Part shown: piece after piece, positions 1 through 12,087 of the stretch
Layout: every line of letters starts with the position of its first letter
Position numbering within the stretch: the first letter of the stretch is position 1
NCBI GenBank assembly: GCA_032622095.1
Contig: CP136064.1
Coordinates: 132,005,129-132,069,128, forward strand
Source: Siphonodentalium dalli
Lineage: Eukaryota > Mollusca > Scaphopoda > Gadilida > Siphonodentaliidae
Length of the DNA: 64,000 bases
Direction: 5' to 3'
Translations under genes and position numbers: made by a program
The notes under the pieces: model-generated
Told to the model about the DNA's origin: nothing
The model's input: only the letters and a program-made list of their open reading frames with translations
Databases searched by the model: none

Positions 1-508
1 ACGCTTAAATTTAGTCAATTATAGAACACAACGCGTTCATTTTGAGCAACAATTTCAAATGCGCAAGTCTAGTAACAGCAACCTTTGTGAAAATTGAAGT
101 TTTTCCTCGAATACGTTCCATGTGCGTGAATTATCAGGAAATCAGACGTGGTTTTTGGTGGGGTGGTGGGGCTTGGGGTTTTTAAGAACCCCTGCCACTC
201 AATCCTGATAAAATATTTACATCATTGCCTGACACAAGGCCATTTGGAAATTTCAAACCGGAACATAGGCTGATAAGTTTTCCGAAAGTTTAATGTTCCG
301 ACCAATATTTAGTGTAAACTACGTGGATACCAAAGTCAAATATTTAACTGCATATTCCTCAGCCAAATTTCGGATGTAATGACCGTACCGAACTACCAAA
401 GGAGGCTTTGATCAATAATACATTTATACACAATCACATAATAAGAAAACATGTTTTAAAAATAGAATTACACCTCGTGAACACAAGTATTCACTGTTAG
501 AAGAATGT
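1..508. other. No recognisable feature
   Basis: I see no supported coding exon, RNA gene or clear repeat here. The sequence is AT-rich with scattered stops in all frames. Confidence 0.5.
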
Positions 509-755
509 CCGTAAGTTTACGCCAACTTTACGGAGCAAAGTACTGAAAATAATATTTGCCAGCACGCGTTCTGTAAAATTGCGAGCTATTAAACGTAATC
601 TTATAGAACTGTGTTGCGTAATCATCTGTGAAAAAAACCATTTATGGTTCATTTTATTTTTAGGGACTTACGTTCCGTAATTTTACGGTACATTGTGCTG
701 GCAAATAATTTTTCAGCACTTTGCTCCGTAAACTTACAGAAGCTCTGTAACGGAA
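509..755. repeat. Imperfect inverted repeat, ~90 bp arms
   Basis: The stretch at about 509-605 (TTTACGGAGCAAAGT, then TATTTGCCAGCAC) recurs in reverse complement at about 670-755 (GTGCTGGCAAATA, then ACTTTGCTCCGTAAA). The arms are separated by about 65 bp. This looks like a degenerate foldback or MITE-type element. No coding potential is supported. Confidence 0.7.
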
Positions 756-787
756 TTGGAACGTCACACAGTGGCGTAAGTTTAATC

Positions 788-966
788 ACAGGAGCTTGGA
801 ATTTGGTCAAAACCCCTCTTTTATTGGCGGAACCACCACCCGGGACCACAGGTCAAAACCCCTCTTTTATTGGCGGAACCACCACCCGGGACCACAGGTC
901 ACGGTCCCGGGTGGTGGTTCCATCACTAAAAGAGGGGTTTTGACCAAATTCCAAGCTCCTGTGGTT
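788..966. repeat. 46 bp direct repeat folded into a near-perfect palindrome
   Basis: A 46 bp unit (GGTCAAAACCCCTC ... CCCGGGACCACA) occurs at 805-850 and again at 851-897. It is followed at 901-966 by its reverse complement, which extends into the flank (GGAGCTTGGAATTT pairs with AAATTCCAAGCTCC). The structure is one inverted repeat whose left arm has gained a second copy of its inner part. Confidence 0.8.
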
Positions 967-3139
967 TAATACAGTTCCGTTCCATTGCATTGCCTCTTAT
1001 GTGATGTGACGTTACGTTCAACTGGTGGTTTTGTATATGAAACTAATTTGCGCTTATTTCTCGTTCACTCAGTCAAATGATAGTTTGCTCGATATTAAAT
1101 ATTTCACAATCAATATTCGGATTTTTTGGATTCTGATCGCAACATACTCGACATTTAAAACGCATTTATGTTGACTGTATACGCTACAATTTAAGAAAAC
1201 TGACAACTGCTCTGAAAATATTGGTTCAAATGTCCGTAGACTTGATATACGGACCGTTAGTTCGTTAAATGTCTTCCCTTAGGTCCGAAGGTTTAAAGGT
1301 AAATTTTAACAGTGTAGAAAATCGCATTCGCACAAGTCTGTCGCACACTGGGGACCTGTGGAATCTCGATTAAGATAACGGGCATGATCGGTGACGTTAT
1401 AGTTATAATCACCCGCACCTGCACAGTCGTTAGAATAGGAATCTCTATCTCGACTTACGTAATCTCGACTTGCGTATCTCGAGATTTATAGGGCCTGGCT
1501 TCGGTGGCTTCGGTTGCACAATAAGCTAGGTAATTCGGTTACAGAAGCATGCGTATCATGGTGATGATGGCTCATTTCTCTCGTGTCTCTTCTCTATCTC
1601 TCTCACTGACTCAGTCCCTTTCTCTCATTCTCTTAGCCTGTTTTATCACTCGCCTTTGATTGCATTTATCTATTGTTTGATAGCATGTATGTTAAATTCA
1701 ATTTTCGGTTCTTCGTTGCCAGGAAACCATTTCATCACATGGACGTGGCAGTGGATGGGGATGTTTGCTGATATGTTCCCTAAAGACTGGAAGATAGGTT
1801 CCGTCAGTTCACTTAACAAGAACTCATCCATGTATATCGCAATTAATAGTGTTAACCACACCCTGCTGCAGTAATATTAACATAATTAGCCAAAACCCTC
1901 GCTTCATTAATGTAATTATTCACATTCATCCAACATACAGTTTAATATATACACAACTAACCACGATAGCCTAATGTGTATCAAGCGGGGACGTATCGAA
2001 AGGGTGGAAATTAGAAGAATGAGGTGCAAGAAATTTACGGCAATAACTGCAATTTTCAGTTGATATTTAATGGACATATTACGATATCCAAGCCAAAACT
2101 ATGAAACCTGTGTTTTTTATCTGGATTTCAGACTTAGGGTAACACGTTGATTTTTTCCGTCATAGTTATTTTTCAAATATGTGACAGACTGAATATTTCG
2201 AGTGAGGGAATGGTGCAGTACGACTGGTACAGACCATTAGAAGGTGTGAATCAAAATTCTGAATATTAGTTCCTCGTTCGAGATCCCATATATACGTCCC
2301 TGGCACCATTTGCTTAAAATAACACTGATGCACTGACCTGAATCACTGATGCACTGTATCGCAATCGATAGCCTATCAACGGAAATATCACATCTTAGTA
2401 GAATATATGCATGTTATGCCTGTTATGCTCGCCAAGAAGTCTAAAAACTACAGCATGTCTACACACTGCACAGTAGCTACAAACTGTAAAGCCCTGCATG
2501 TATGTGTATTTGAAGTCTTGGTTGACCATCGCACATTTCAAAAGACGGACTATATTTGGTTACGTATAAATACGAGCCCGTGATTTTAACTGTCATACAA
2601 AACTTTGAACTGGACACTAACTACGTCGCCTCATCAACATAAAAAAACCACGATCAATGACAGTAACAAAAACATACCTGGTAGCTGGAGGAAATACAGA
2701 TATATACCATTTATACGGCACAATCACGGTAAAAAAAACGACATGCCATAAATTACGCGGTTCCAAGCAGTTAAGAATCTCTTATACCTTATCGACTCAG
2801 ATGATGAAGTTGAGGGCTTATTCCAATCATTTGAACTTTGAATAATTCCATGTGCATCAATCATTAATTGAATTGAATGGGTGTGATGAACAGATTAATC
2901 AACATAATTCACTCAGGGAACCGTCCTATTATTTTGGTTCGCTCCGCTCATCGCTACTCGTAATCATGCATCGGGAGCAGTTGATTGCTCTCTGTATTTA
3001 GCTTCAAATATTCGTCGGCCGCATTTTATAGTTCATACATCAGCAAATGTGCAGATGTGAATTTGTTTCTGCTTGATTAATGGATCGTGCACTGCATGAG
3101 CACGATTGTCGTTGATTGGCATGCGTGCCCAGTTCTGTC
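967..3139. other. Unassigned; one CT-rich tract
   Basis: A pyrimidine-rich tract (TCTCTC-type) lies at about 1565-1640. Short ORFs on both strands near 1656-1874 resemble no family I know. Nothing else is supported. Confidence 0.4.
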
Positions 3140-3260
3140 TACATTATGTGCATGAAATAATTTCGCCAATATTGCTTAACTTTTGCAAAAAAGTGGAGAC
3201 TTGGATTCAGATAAGCGATCAATTTCAATCGATTGACATTGGATGTGTCAATGCATGTAA
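3140..3260 (+). repeat. Dispersed repeat, copy 1 of 3
   Basis: The segment around GACTTGGATTCA with a following ATTAACATTAGAT-like block also occurs at about 11216-11300 and 11425-11510. The copies are diverged. The overlapping open frame at 3233-3652 is hydrophobic and unrecognised, and I do not call it a gene. Confidence 0.5.
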
Positions 3261-3650
3261 GGGTTTTTTTTTTTGGACAAATTGCGGAGATTTTGTTTAT
3301 CGTTTGTGTTATTGTCCCCCAAAACATTTCGGAGGACTATATAATCACCATATTCGCGTGTCTGTCCGTCAGGGTTGTTCTGATCATAACATTGATAGTA
3401 TTTATCAGAATTCCATCTTGTAATCCTGATGTGGATCGTTGGATTGGGTTGTGCTTTGATGCTGTGACTAGCTTGGAGGAAGGATACTCACATGATGCAA
3501 TATTCATTTATTTTTACAACATTTACGACGCTTGTTCGATTTGGACATTTGTATATTTTGTGGCCGAACGAACTTTTCACCTTCTAACACCGGTGCTGTC
3601 TGATCATCGGGTTTGGTTGTGCTTTGGTATGGTTATATTCCAGTTTAGGT

Positions 3651-3785
3651 GAACAAACACCTCCATAGTATGGGGCTCGTCCATTTATTTTACCGGAGTT
3701 ACGGCTCTCGCTGCAATTCAAAAGTCTCACTCATCGCAGACATTTTTGCATTGTAAGTCCAGTATCAATGGTCAGATTTGAATGC
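3651..3785 (+). repeat. Short dispersed repeat, copy 1
   Basis: This ~130 bp block contains TTACCGGAGTTACGGCTCTC and AAAGTCTCACTCATCGC. It recurs in the same orientation at 4459-4595, and part of it recurs inverted at 4646-4675. The second copy and the inverted part interrupt the LINE remnant at 3843-4790. Confidence 0.7.
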
Positions 3786-3842
3786 TAGTTAAGATTACTG
3801 ATAGACGGAAGGAAACGCACCTTCAGATAGATTTGCATATCT

Positions 3843-4790
3843 ATTCAATTCAATTTATTATTATAAACTCATCGTCTAATTTGACATTCATGAGTACTAC
3901 ATGTATATTGTCCTCATTTACAAATGAAAGAATAATATAAATACATATCAAATATGGGGGAATACACAGAAGAAAGTATTTATTAATATAAATATGAATA
4001 TCATCGAGGGGTGTATCTGTACATATGTATGTAGACGTTCATATGCGTGGATATAAATGTGTGTATGATAATACTATGGTATAATTATTAGTGGCATATG
4101 CTGTATGTGGGACGATTCCCTGTACATATGTTGTATGATGGTGGGCATTTTTCGTTGAACCTCAAGGAGTGTGGATCATTAGTGTTTGGGCCTTTTTGTT
4201 TTAAAGATATATTGATAGATTTACTATGATCTTTCTGTTATTTGTATCGAAGAGGTCATGCAATTTAATTGTGTTCGGTCGGTTGTGATAGTAGGCTTTC
4301 AGATGCTTCGTTATGAGGTCAATTAACTGAGGGCAGTTCATGACAAGGTGCATGGTATTCATCGCCGAGTTCCTCCATACAAAGAGTGCATTCATGACTA
4401 CTACATGTATATTGTCCTCATTTATAAATGTAGTACTCATGAATGTCATAAATTAGGTGAACAAATACCTACGTACTATGGGGCCCGTCCATTTATATTT
4501 TACCGGAGTTACGGCTCTCGCTGCAATTCAAAAGTCTCACTCATCGCATTTTAGCATTGTAAGGACTAAGTCCAGTATCAATGGTCAGATTTGAACAAAT
4601 ACCTACGTACTATTGTATCACTATACCAACATCAAAAATGTCTGCGATGAGTGAGACTTTTGAATTGCAGCGAACTGAGTATGGGGTGTTTGTCCAAGAA
4701 CCAGTTTCCACCGGAAGTCGGTGTTTTCTGGTTCTGAATCTCAGTAGTGGCAGGACGATATTGTTATCGTCGAGAGATATGTATACTGGT
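3843..4790 (-). pseudogene. LINE (non-LTR retrotransposon) C-terminal remnant, interrupted
   Basis: Read on the minus strand, 4790-4680 encodes a FRTRKHRLPVETGSW-like segment that closely matches FRTRNHHLPVETGDW in the LINE at 17762-19272. After an interruption (about 4675-4440) the frame resumes with a CTLCMEELGDEYHA zinc-knuckle-like motif. A frameshift follows, then NCPQLIDLITKHLK and a tail down to about 4201. The left edge (about 3843-3870, read in reverse) has AATAAA followed by short TTGAA repeats, which fits a LINE 3' terminus. It is 5'-truncated, frameshifted and inactive. The clade is uncertain; the C-terminal cysteine motif suggests a CR1/jockey-like group. Confidence 0.7.
4459..4680. 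repeat. Second copy of short dispersed repeat plus inverted fragment
   Basis: Bases 4459-4595 repeat 3651-3785. Bases 4646-4675 are the reverse complement of about 4518-4548, so the block can fold on itself. It sits inside the LINE remnant and separates its FRTRKHRLPVETG part from its zinc-knuckle part. Confidence 0.65.
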
Positions 4791-5714
4791 CTAGTTATAT
4801 ACCGATCTTGGTATAGTGATATATCGATGTTGGTATAGTGATATACCAGTATGACTGCAGTGATACGATGGTTTATTTCATCCGAATTACGACCCGCCTT
4901 GAGCATAGAAATAGAACATAGAAAACATAACTATTTCCCCCATATAAACATTTAGCATTGCAAACTCTCTAACTTGGCTCCGGTGGCATATGTCACAATT
5001 GGCATTGCAATGGTTATGTTAATATTCGCAAAAGGCACAAAAAGCAGATATATCCATGGCGGTATCTTTATAATATCTATTCCCACAACTGTACAAGGAA
5101 CAGATAAATAAAGATGGCGTATCTGTTCCCTGAACTTTTTAGATAGAATCAATGGTTAAAAACAATAACTTTGAGTAAGAAAATTCAGTCAAAAGACCTT
5201 CTGTCACTGGAAAATAACTTTTTCCCAATGCGTTTTCAAGAATTGGGACAGAACATAAGGCTATCTTTAGAATTGTGTATGTTTTTGATTGAAAATTAAG
5301 CGTTTAAAGTACTTTTATTAAGTGAAATTTGTTTAACGCCAGATGTTTCTATTGTGTGTCGGGGAATAGTAATGCAAACATGCCTTCAAAATAAGTTTAC
5401 CAGAAATGTTGTTGTTGTTGAGAAGTGATGACAGATTCTTTATATTATTTTTCCAAAGAAAGTCAATAACAAGTCTGAGGAAATCGTCATATCTAAATTT
5501 CTGTTATCTAATTTCAATTTGTCACGATAAGCATGTATCACGTAACGAGAAAAATTATTCTTTATGTATATGCCATGCAAGTGTACGCATATGATTTTCT
5601 AGGGAAAATATTTCATAATGATCGTAAGAAAAGATTTATAAAGATTGTAAATTGTATTCGGCAATCTACATGCATATTCAACATGAGGTGTCGTTAAAAC
5701 GAGTGAAATACAAA
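4791..5714. other. Unassigned
   Basis: Short TATAGTGATATAC-type direct repeats occur at about 4790-4850. No gene or known repeat is recognised in the remainder. The last base before the first Helitron-like module is A, as expected for a Helitron target. Confidence 0.4.
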
Positions 5715-6225
5715 TCTCATATATATTTTGAAGACCTCTGTTTGTCTGTCTGTCTGTCCTTTATATAATCGAAAACGGGTTGACCGATCGAGACCAAACT
5801 TCCTATCCAAAGGTAAAATCCCACGGACACCGTCGGCGTCGCGTTTTGGAGAAACTCAGACCACCCGTTCTCCACTCTCAGTCACAAAAACGGCACTGCG
5901 GTGGTTAATCAAGTGATAATTTAATGAGCGTTTATTTTTTGACGCATCGCTATAAAGAGCGTTTGTTTACCATTCAACGTTATTAGCATCTGCAGAGAGA
6001 TATACGGGAACATCTAATATATAGAAACGGGTGGAGCTATCGACTTGAAATTTGGTATGTGAATGTATCTTGCCCCGGATACGAATTTTATCGGGTCGGA
6101 AACGGGTAGAGCTATCGACTTGAAATTTGGTTTTTGAATAGCCCGGACAACGTCGGGCTGGGTAGAGCTATCGACTTGAAATTTGGTTTTTGAATAGCCC
6201 GGACAACGTCGGTCTCATCGGTTAG
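5715..6225 (+). mobile_element. Helitron-like module A1 (511 bp)
   Basis: It begins TCTCATATATATTTTGAAGAC directly after a host A and runs into a TGTC-rich tract. The body carries the ACCGATCGAGACCAAACTTC block and two copies of a GAGCTATCGACTTGAAATTTG block. It ends with the hairpin GCCCGGACAACGTCGG and, 8-9 nt later, TTAG, abutting the next module. Module M7 on the other strand (507 bp) is the same type. There is no coding capacity. Confidence 0.65.
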
Positions 6226-6908
6226 TCTACTATATATTTTGAGACTTCCGTATATATATATATATATATAAATATATATATACTTTATATAGAACCGAAA
6301 ACGGCTTGACCGATCGAGACCAAACTTCCGATCTAATAATAAAAATCCACGGGAATGGTCCCCATTCTCCACTCTCAGTCACAAAAATTAGCACTGTGGA
6401 GTTGATAGTTAAAGAGCGTTCGTATCCACAGTGTCCTTGATAAAGAGCGTATGCGTGTAGTGTGTTCTCACGTCTGGGTCCACACGTGAGCGCGACTGCA
6501 TCCAGACATGAGCGTGTTGTGTGATTCTTACGTACTTATGGCTTCCTAGGAACGGGGAAGATTTCATCGGGTCAGTTTTTTCCGACAGAGGTGATCTTCA
6601 CCTTGAAAGGGTACCCACAAATGATATATATTTGTGTGTCCTTTATAGACTCGAATCGATTGAGCTCAAACTTGCTACCTAGGAGTACTTTTGTGCGGGA
6701 AGTGTCATGGACGGGTTAAATTGTCACCCCGACCTGACCTTGACCTTGAAAATGATCAATTCAAGGTCAAATCGTGTAAAACTGGCGGATTTCGACGAAA
6801 TTTTACACCTACATGTAGGTACAGCATACGTGTATCGGAAGCTGTTGCAATTGCTTTTTCGAACAAAGCCATGAGACGAACCACGCCAGTGGCGGGCTAA
6901 CATGCTAG
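6226..6908 (+). mobile_element. Helitron-like module A2 (683 bp)
   Basis: The head TCTACTATATATTTTGAGAC is followed by an (AT)n tract at about 6252-6290 and then the ACCGATCGAGACCAAACTTC block. The body contains TGACCTTGACCTTGAAAATG. The tail hairpin CGCCAGTGGCG is followed by ...CTAG at 6905-6908. It is joined directly to A1 and A3 without host sequence between them. Confidence 0.7.
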
Positions 6909-8157
6909 TCTACTATATATTTTGAGACTTCCATATATAAATATATATATGTGTGTATATCCTTTATAGAATCGAAAACGGCTGCACCGATCGAGACCAA
7001 ACTTCCCATCTAAGGTTAAAAACCCACGGGAATGGTCGTCGCGGCGTTTTGGAGAAGCTCAGAGCACCCGTTCTCCACTCTCAGTCACAAAAAGGGCACT
7101 TCGGGGTTAATATCGTTGATAGTTAAAGAGCGTTCCTATCCACAGTGTCGTTGATAAACATCTTCCATATTTGGGTTCGTTAACCGCTTAACGCTCTTTA
7201 TTCCCTTCGGCTTTCGCATACTGAACGGGGGACGGCGTTTGTTTACGTTATCTGGAACTCGCTTACTATTTTCATCGGATTAGACCCCCACGGCATCCCC
7301 ACGGCAATTTTAATTCACATTCCCAACACCTAGCAGGGACAAATATCTATTAGCCAGCATCAAGGCGAGTCTTGTGACGTATTAATTAAAATGCTTTCGA
7401 TCAAACAATATTCTCTGTCGCACTCATATTTCGTCATCTACGAATCCACTGCAATCGACCTATTTTTAGAACTCAACACATGGTACAAAAATTACGTCGC
7501 GTTACCGAGAATTCCTCAGACCTACAGACGAATGCGACCAGCAAATTTCAAAATTGGTCACTTGACCTCCCCATGAATATCTTCTGGGAAATTCCAGAGA
7601 ATGCCGATTGAGCTCAAACTTGCTACCTGCGGGAAGTGTCATATATATGTGTGTGTCCTTTATAGACTCGAACCGATTGAGCTCAAACTTGCTACCTACG
7701 GGAAGTGTCATGGACGGGTTAAATTGTGACCCCGACCTGACCTTGACCTTGAAAATGATCAATTCAAGGCCAAATCGGGTCAAATTGAAAAACAAAAAAT
7801 TTAATTAAAATATTAAAAAGGCACAATTAACTCATTGAAAAACATAAAATTAAATAAACAAATTATTTTAAAAAAATATTAAAAAAGCCAGTAAATTAAA
7901 AAGGCACAATTAAATCATTGAAAAACAAAAACAATCGGGTAAAATTGAAAAACACAAAATTCAATTAAAAAATTAAAAAGGCACAATTAACTCATTGAAA
8001 AACAAAACATTAAATTAAATAATTAATTAATAAAAAAAAAAATTAAAAAAAAAAATTAAAAAAATAAATTAAAAAAATAAATTAAACAAATAAATAAAAA
8101 AAATAAAAAATTGTCATGTTTCTGACAATCGCCGCCAGTGGCGGGCTAACCTGCTAG
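6909..8157 (+). mobile_element. Helitron-like module A3 (1249 bp)
   Basis: The head TCTACTATATATTTTGAGAC is followed by an AT tract, the CACGGGAATGGTCGTCGCGG block and two nearby copies of CGATTGAGCTCAAACTTGCT. An A/T-only low-complexity stretch lies at about 7790-8110. The tail is CCGCCAGTGGCGG then CTAG at 8154-8157. Open frames inside are repeat-derived. Confidence 0.7.
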
Positions 8158-9236
8158 TCTCCTATATATTTTGAGAACTACGTAAATATATGTGTATATG
8201 CGTATATTTGTCCTCTATAGACTCCAAAACGGCTGCACCTATTGGGCTCAAACTTCCCATCTAAGGGTAAAAATCCACGGGAATCATCGTCGCGGCGTTT
8301 TGGAGAAGCTCTGAGCACTCATTATCCACTCCCAATCACAAAAACGGCACTGCGGGGGTTAATCACGTGATAATTTAATGAGCGTTTGCATATGACGCGT
8401 CGCTATAAAAGAGCGTTTGTTTACAATTCAACGCAACGTTATCGCTCGAAATTTAGAATCGAAAAAATTTAATTTCTTTCATCAAAAACATAATTACGTG
8501 CTGGACTCTGTCATTTTAAGAATATATAAGTATTACACACAGACACACCGAGTCTCAGCTTAAAATTTTGAAAAATATGAGTTTTATCGACATAAATCGA
8601 TTTTAATGGGAAATCCTATGTTAAAATTTAGCATCGAACAAATTTAATTTCTTCCATCTAAAACATAATTACGTGTTGGACTGTGTCATTTTAAGAACAT
8701 CTAATTATTAGAAACAGACACACGAAGTCTCAGCTTGAAATTTTGAAAAATAAGAGCTTTATCGACATAAATCGATTTGAATGCGAAATCCTTCACCCGC
8801 TCGAGAACGAAATGTCTCCCGAGGACGTAGCTCCGAGGCATTCGTCCCATTAAAATTCTATGGAAGCAAAATGGTCAACTCGGGACGGGTCAACCGATTG
8901 AGCCCAAACTTGCTACCTATGGGTACTTTTGTCCCGAAAGTGTCACGGACGGGTCAAATCGTGACCCCGACGTGACATTGACCTTCAAACTGGTCAATTC
9001 AAGGTCAAATGAGGTAAAACTGGCGGATTTATGTACTTTTGTCAGAGGAGTGTTTTGGACGGGTCAAATCGTGACCACGACCTGACCTTGACCTACAAAA
9101 TTGTCAATTCAAGGTCAAATTGCTGATTTCGACGAAATTTGGTGCAAATGCAGCACAATTGTCTCGGAACCTGTTGCAATTGCTTTTTCGAACAAAGTCA
9201 TGGACGAATGCCGCCAGTGGCGGGCTAACCTGCTAG
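8158..9236 (+). mobile_element. Helitron-like module A4 (1079 bp)
   Basis: The head is TCTCCTATATATTTTGAGAA. The centre holds two tandem ~180 bp units containing CGACATAAATCGATTT. The 3' half has several TCAAGGTCA/TGACCTTGA sites and AACAAAGTCATGGACGAATG. The tail is CCGCCAGTGGCGG then CTAG at 9233-9236. Module M15 on the opposite strand is the same subfamily. Confidence 0.7.
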
Positions 9237-10110
9237 TCTACTATATATTTTGAGACTTCGTATATATATATAAATATATGTATTTGTCCGTTATAGACTC
9301 GAAAACGGCTGGACCGATTGACCTCAAACTTCCTATCTTAGGGTAAAAGCACACGGGACGCATCGTCGCTATGGTTTCGATCCCGTGCGACGTGACCTTG
9401 ACCTTCAACTCATATCTCGGGATCCGCTGCCGATTTCCACCGAATTTGGTGTGTGGGGTAGTTTGAGGCGCCGAGCAATTTCGTCACACCCGGATGCCCG
9501 TGCTGCGTGACCTTGACCTTTCAAATGACCTTGAACCTGTATATCGGTATCCGCTGGGCCGATTTCCACCATTTTTGGGGTGTTGGTGTAGTTTGACCCG
9601 AGGAGTAACATGGGCCTATCCGTTTGCCCGTGCTGCGTGACATTGACGTTCAAATGACCTTGAACTCATATCTCGGTTCCGCTGAGCCGATTTGCACCGA
9701 GTTTGATGGAAACGGGTAGTTTGAGGCGCTGAGCAATTTCGTCACACCCGGATGCCCGTGCGGCGTGACCTTGACCTTTCAAATGACATTGAACCCGTAT
9801 CTCGGAATCCGCTGGGCCGATTTCCACCATTTTTGGGGTGTTGGTGTAGTTTGACCCGTGGAGTAACATGGGCCTATCCGTTTGCCCATGTGGCATAACA
9901 TTGACCTTTCAAATGACCTTGAACCGTATCTCGGAATCCGCTGGGCCGATCTCCACCATTTTTGGGGTGTTAGTGTAGTTTGACCCGAGGAGTAACATGG
10001 CCTATCCGTTTGCCCATGCGGCGTGACATTGACCTTCAAATGACATTGAACTCATATCTCGGGATCCGCTGAGCCGATTTCCTGTTTCTGACGATTCCCG
10101 TCAGTGGCGG
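9237..10110 (+). mobile_element. Helitron-like module A5 with 129 bp tandem repeat core
   Basis: The head TCTACTATATATTTTGAGAC and an AT tract lead into a tandem array. TCAAATGAC anchors fall at 9521, 9650, 9779, 9909 and 10036, a period of about 129 bp, with a sixth degenerate unit upstream. The hairpin GTCAGTGGCGG remains at the 3' end. The CTAG terminus is lost, and the sequence passes straight into a TGTTTGTCTGTTTG head-like tract. Confidence 0.65.
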
Positions 10111-10600
10111 GCTAACGGGCGACTTCTGTTTGTCTGTTTGTTAGCAATAGCCGGGAAAACTGCCGGACGGATTTAGACAAAATTTGATACCTAGGGGTAC
10201 TTTTGTCCGGGGAGTGTTTTGGACGGGTCAAATCGTGACCCCAACATGACCTTGATCTTCAAAATTGTCAATTCAATGACAAATCGGGTAAAACGGACGG
10301 ATTTCGACGAAATTTGATACCTAGAGTTACTTTTGTCCGGGGAGTGTTTTGGACCGGTCCAATCGTGAACCCGACCTGACCTTAACCTTCAAAATGGTCA
10401 ATTGAAGGTCAAATCTGGTAAAACGGGACGGATTTCGACGAAATTTGATACCTAGGTGTAGTTTTGTCCGGGGAGTGTTTTCGACGGGGTCAAATCGTGA
10501 CCCCGACCTGACATTGACCTTCAAAATGGTCAATCCAAGGTCAAAACGCGCCTTTCGACGGACGAAAGCAGAGGGGAAACAGCCCGTCAATTTCAAATTA
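10111..10600 (+). mobile_element. Helitron-like module A6, partial, with ~130 bp repeats
   Basis: It starts with a TTCTGTTTGTCTGTTTG tract resembling the start of A1. Three units of about 130 bp follow, each with AAATTTGATACCTAG and a GTCCGGGGAGTGTTTT block. No hairpin or CTAG terminus is found, so the 3' end near 10600 is approximate. Confidence 0.5.
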
Positions 10601-12087
10601 AATTTCGAAAACAAAACCCCACTTTTTGTGAAACTTCTTCATATATCGATATATCTAACGTTAATCTGCCCTAATCAATCGCGTATTTGAATCCAAGTTG
10701 CCATTCTTATCCTATATTTAACGATAATTACGAAGCGACTGTGTTGTACACAAATTATGCCGGTTTAACCAATAAATGATACATATTTACCTAGCCCATC
10801 AGTGTGACATAAATCCCATTCGGTGATTGGTCAACTGTCAATTGGGTCATCCGTTTCATGCCACAATAACACACAGACCGTAAGTTCAGCATGCATCTGA
10901 AGCCAGTTATTTATATCGATCGCGTTATCATTACTAAGTGCTTGGAAATCTTATATTAGGTTGACTTAATGTGCTGTGTTGGCTAGTCCCAAATTGTCGG
11001 CATATTTTGTGAAAATTAATAAGAATTCACTCTGCTTTTTATGGGAATAAATCATCAAAAAGCCATATAAATATATGAAATGAATGTAGTGGGTATGTTT
11101 TTGGGCGTACCCCCCAATAACACACACACACTACATTTATTTCTTAAGTACACTTAGTGCGTGCTCGCCAATATGCCATTGAATTCATTTTCAATGGAAA
11201 AACTAATTTGAAATTATTGCTGGGAAAAGAGTGGCGACTTGGATTCAAATATGAGACTGATTTGGGCTGATTAACATTAGATATGTCGATAGATTAACAT
11301 TTTTGTGCATGGTTGGTTTTTTATCGATATTTAATTTGAAATGGACGGTATATTTTCTCAAGTGCTAAAAGGGCACCATCTGCCAGTGCTTCCCTTGTAT
11401 TCGTAATTATTGTTAAATAGGAAAAGATTGGCGACTTGGATTCAAATGTGCGATTGATTGGGCAGATTAACATTAGATCTGTCGATCTAATATGAAGAAT
11501 TTTTGAACAAAAGGTGGGTTTTGTGTCGATAAATAAATTTTAAATGGACGGTATGTTTCTCTTGTGTTAAAGAGGGACCCATATGCCGGTGCTTCTTGTG
11601 ATTTATTTGTTCCGCGTCTGTTTTCGAAGTTTTGGAACAGTTTATCCTAGAATTGTGTATTATTATTGGACGATATAGCTTTTACTCGATCGATTGGCGT
11701 TGGAATTTTAAGAATGGGTTCAGGCGTTTGTGAACTATGGCTGTTTGAAGTGAGGATGCATCTGAAATACGATTGATTGATAGATTGATTTTGGGTTTAA
11801 TGTCGCTTTCAGCAACTAAGGCCATATCACGACATTGCCATTTTTAGTGGCGGAGGAAATCCGCACATTTACGGATAATCTAACAGGGATTTCAATGGCT
11901 TATAAACTCGTCGGCCATGTGCGGCAAACCACCGGCCATCGGCGAGAAACTGGCAACTCCATCAGATAACGAGATGCAGGTCGAGACGGCTTGGAGTTGT
12001 ACCCCTAACCTATTGAGCCACCGACCCCTGTATCTGAAATAGTAAATTTCCTTGTTGGGTATGTATGTATAGCGAAGCGCTTTTTAG
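10601..12087. other. Unassigned, with two copies of a dispersed repeat
   Basis: Copies of the 3140-3260 repeat lie at about 11216-11300 and 11425-11510 (GGCGACTTGGATTCAAAT, ATTAACATTAGAT). No exon or RNA gene is supported. Confidence 0.45.

Noticed and set aside
3233-3652. 139-codon hydrophobic ORF
   Set aside because: No recognised family; its start overlaps a dispersed repeat and composition is explained by T-rich DNA.
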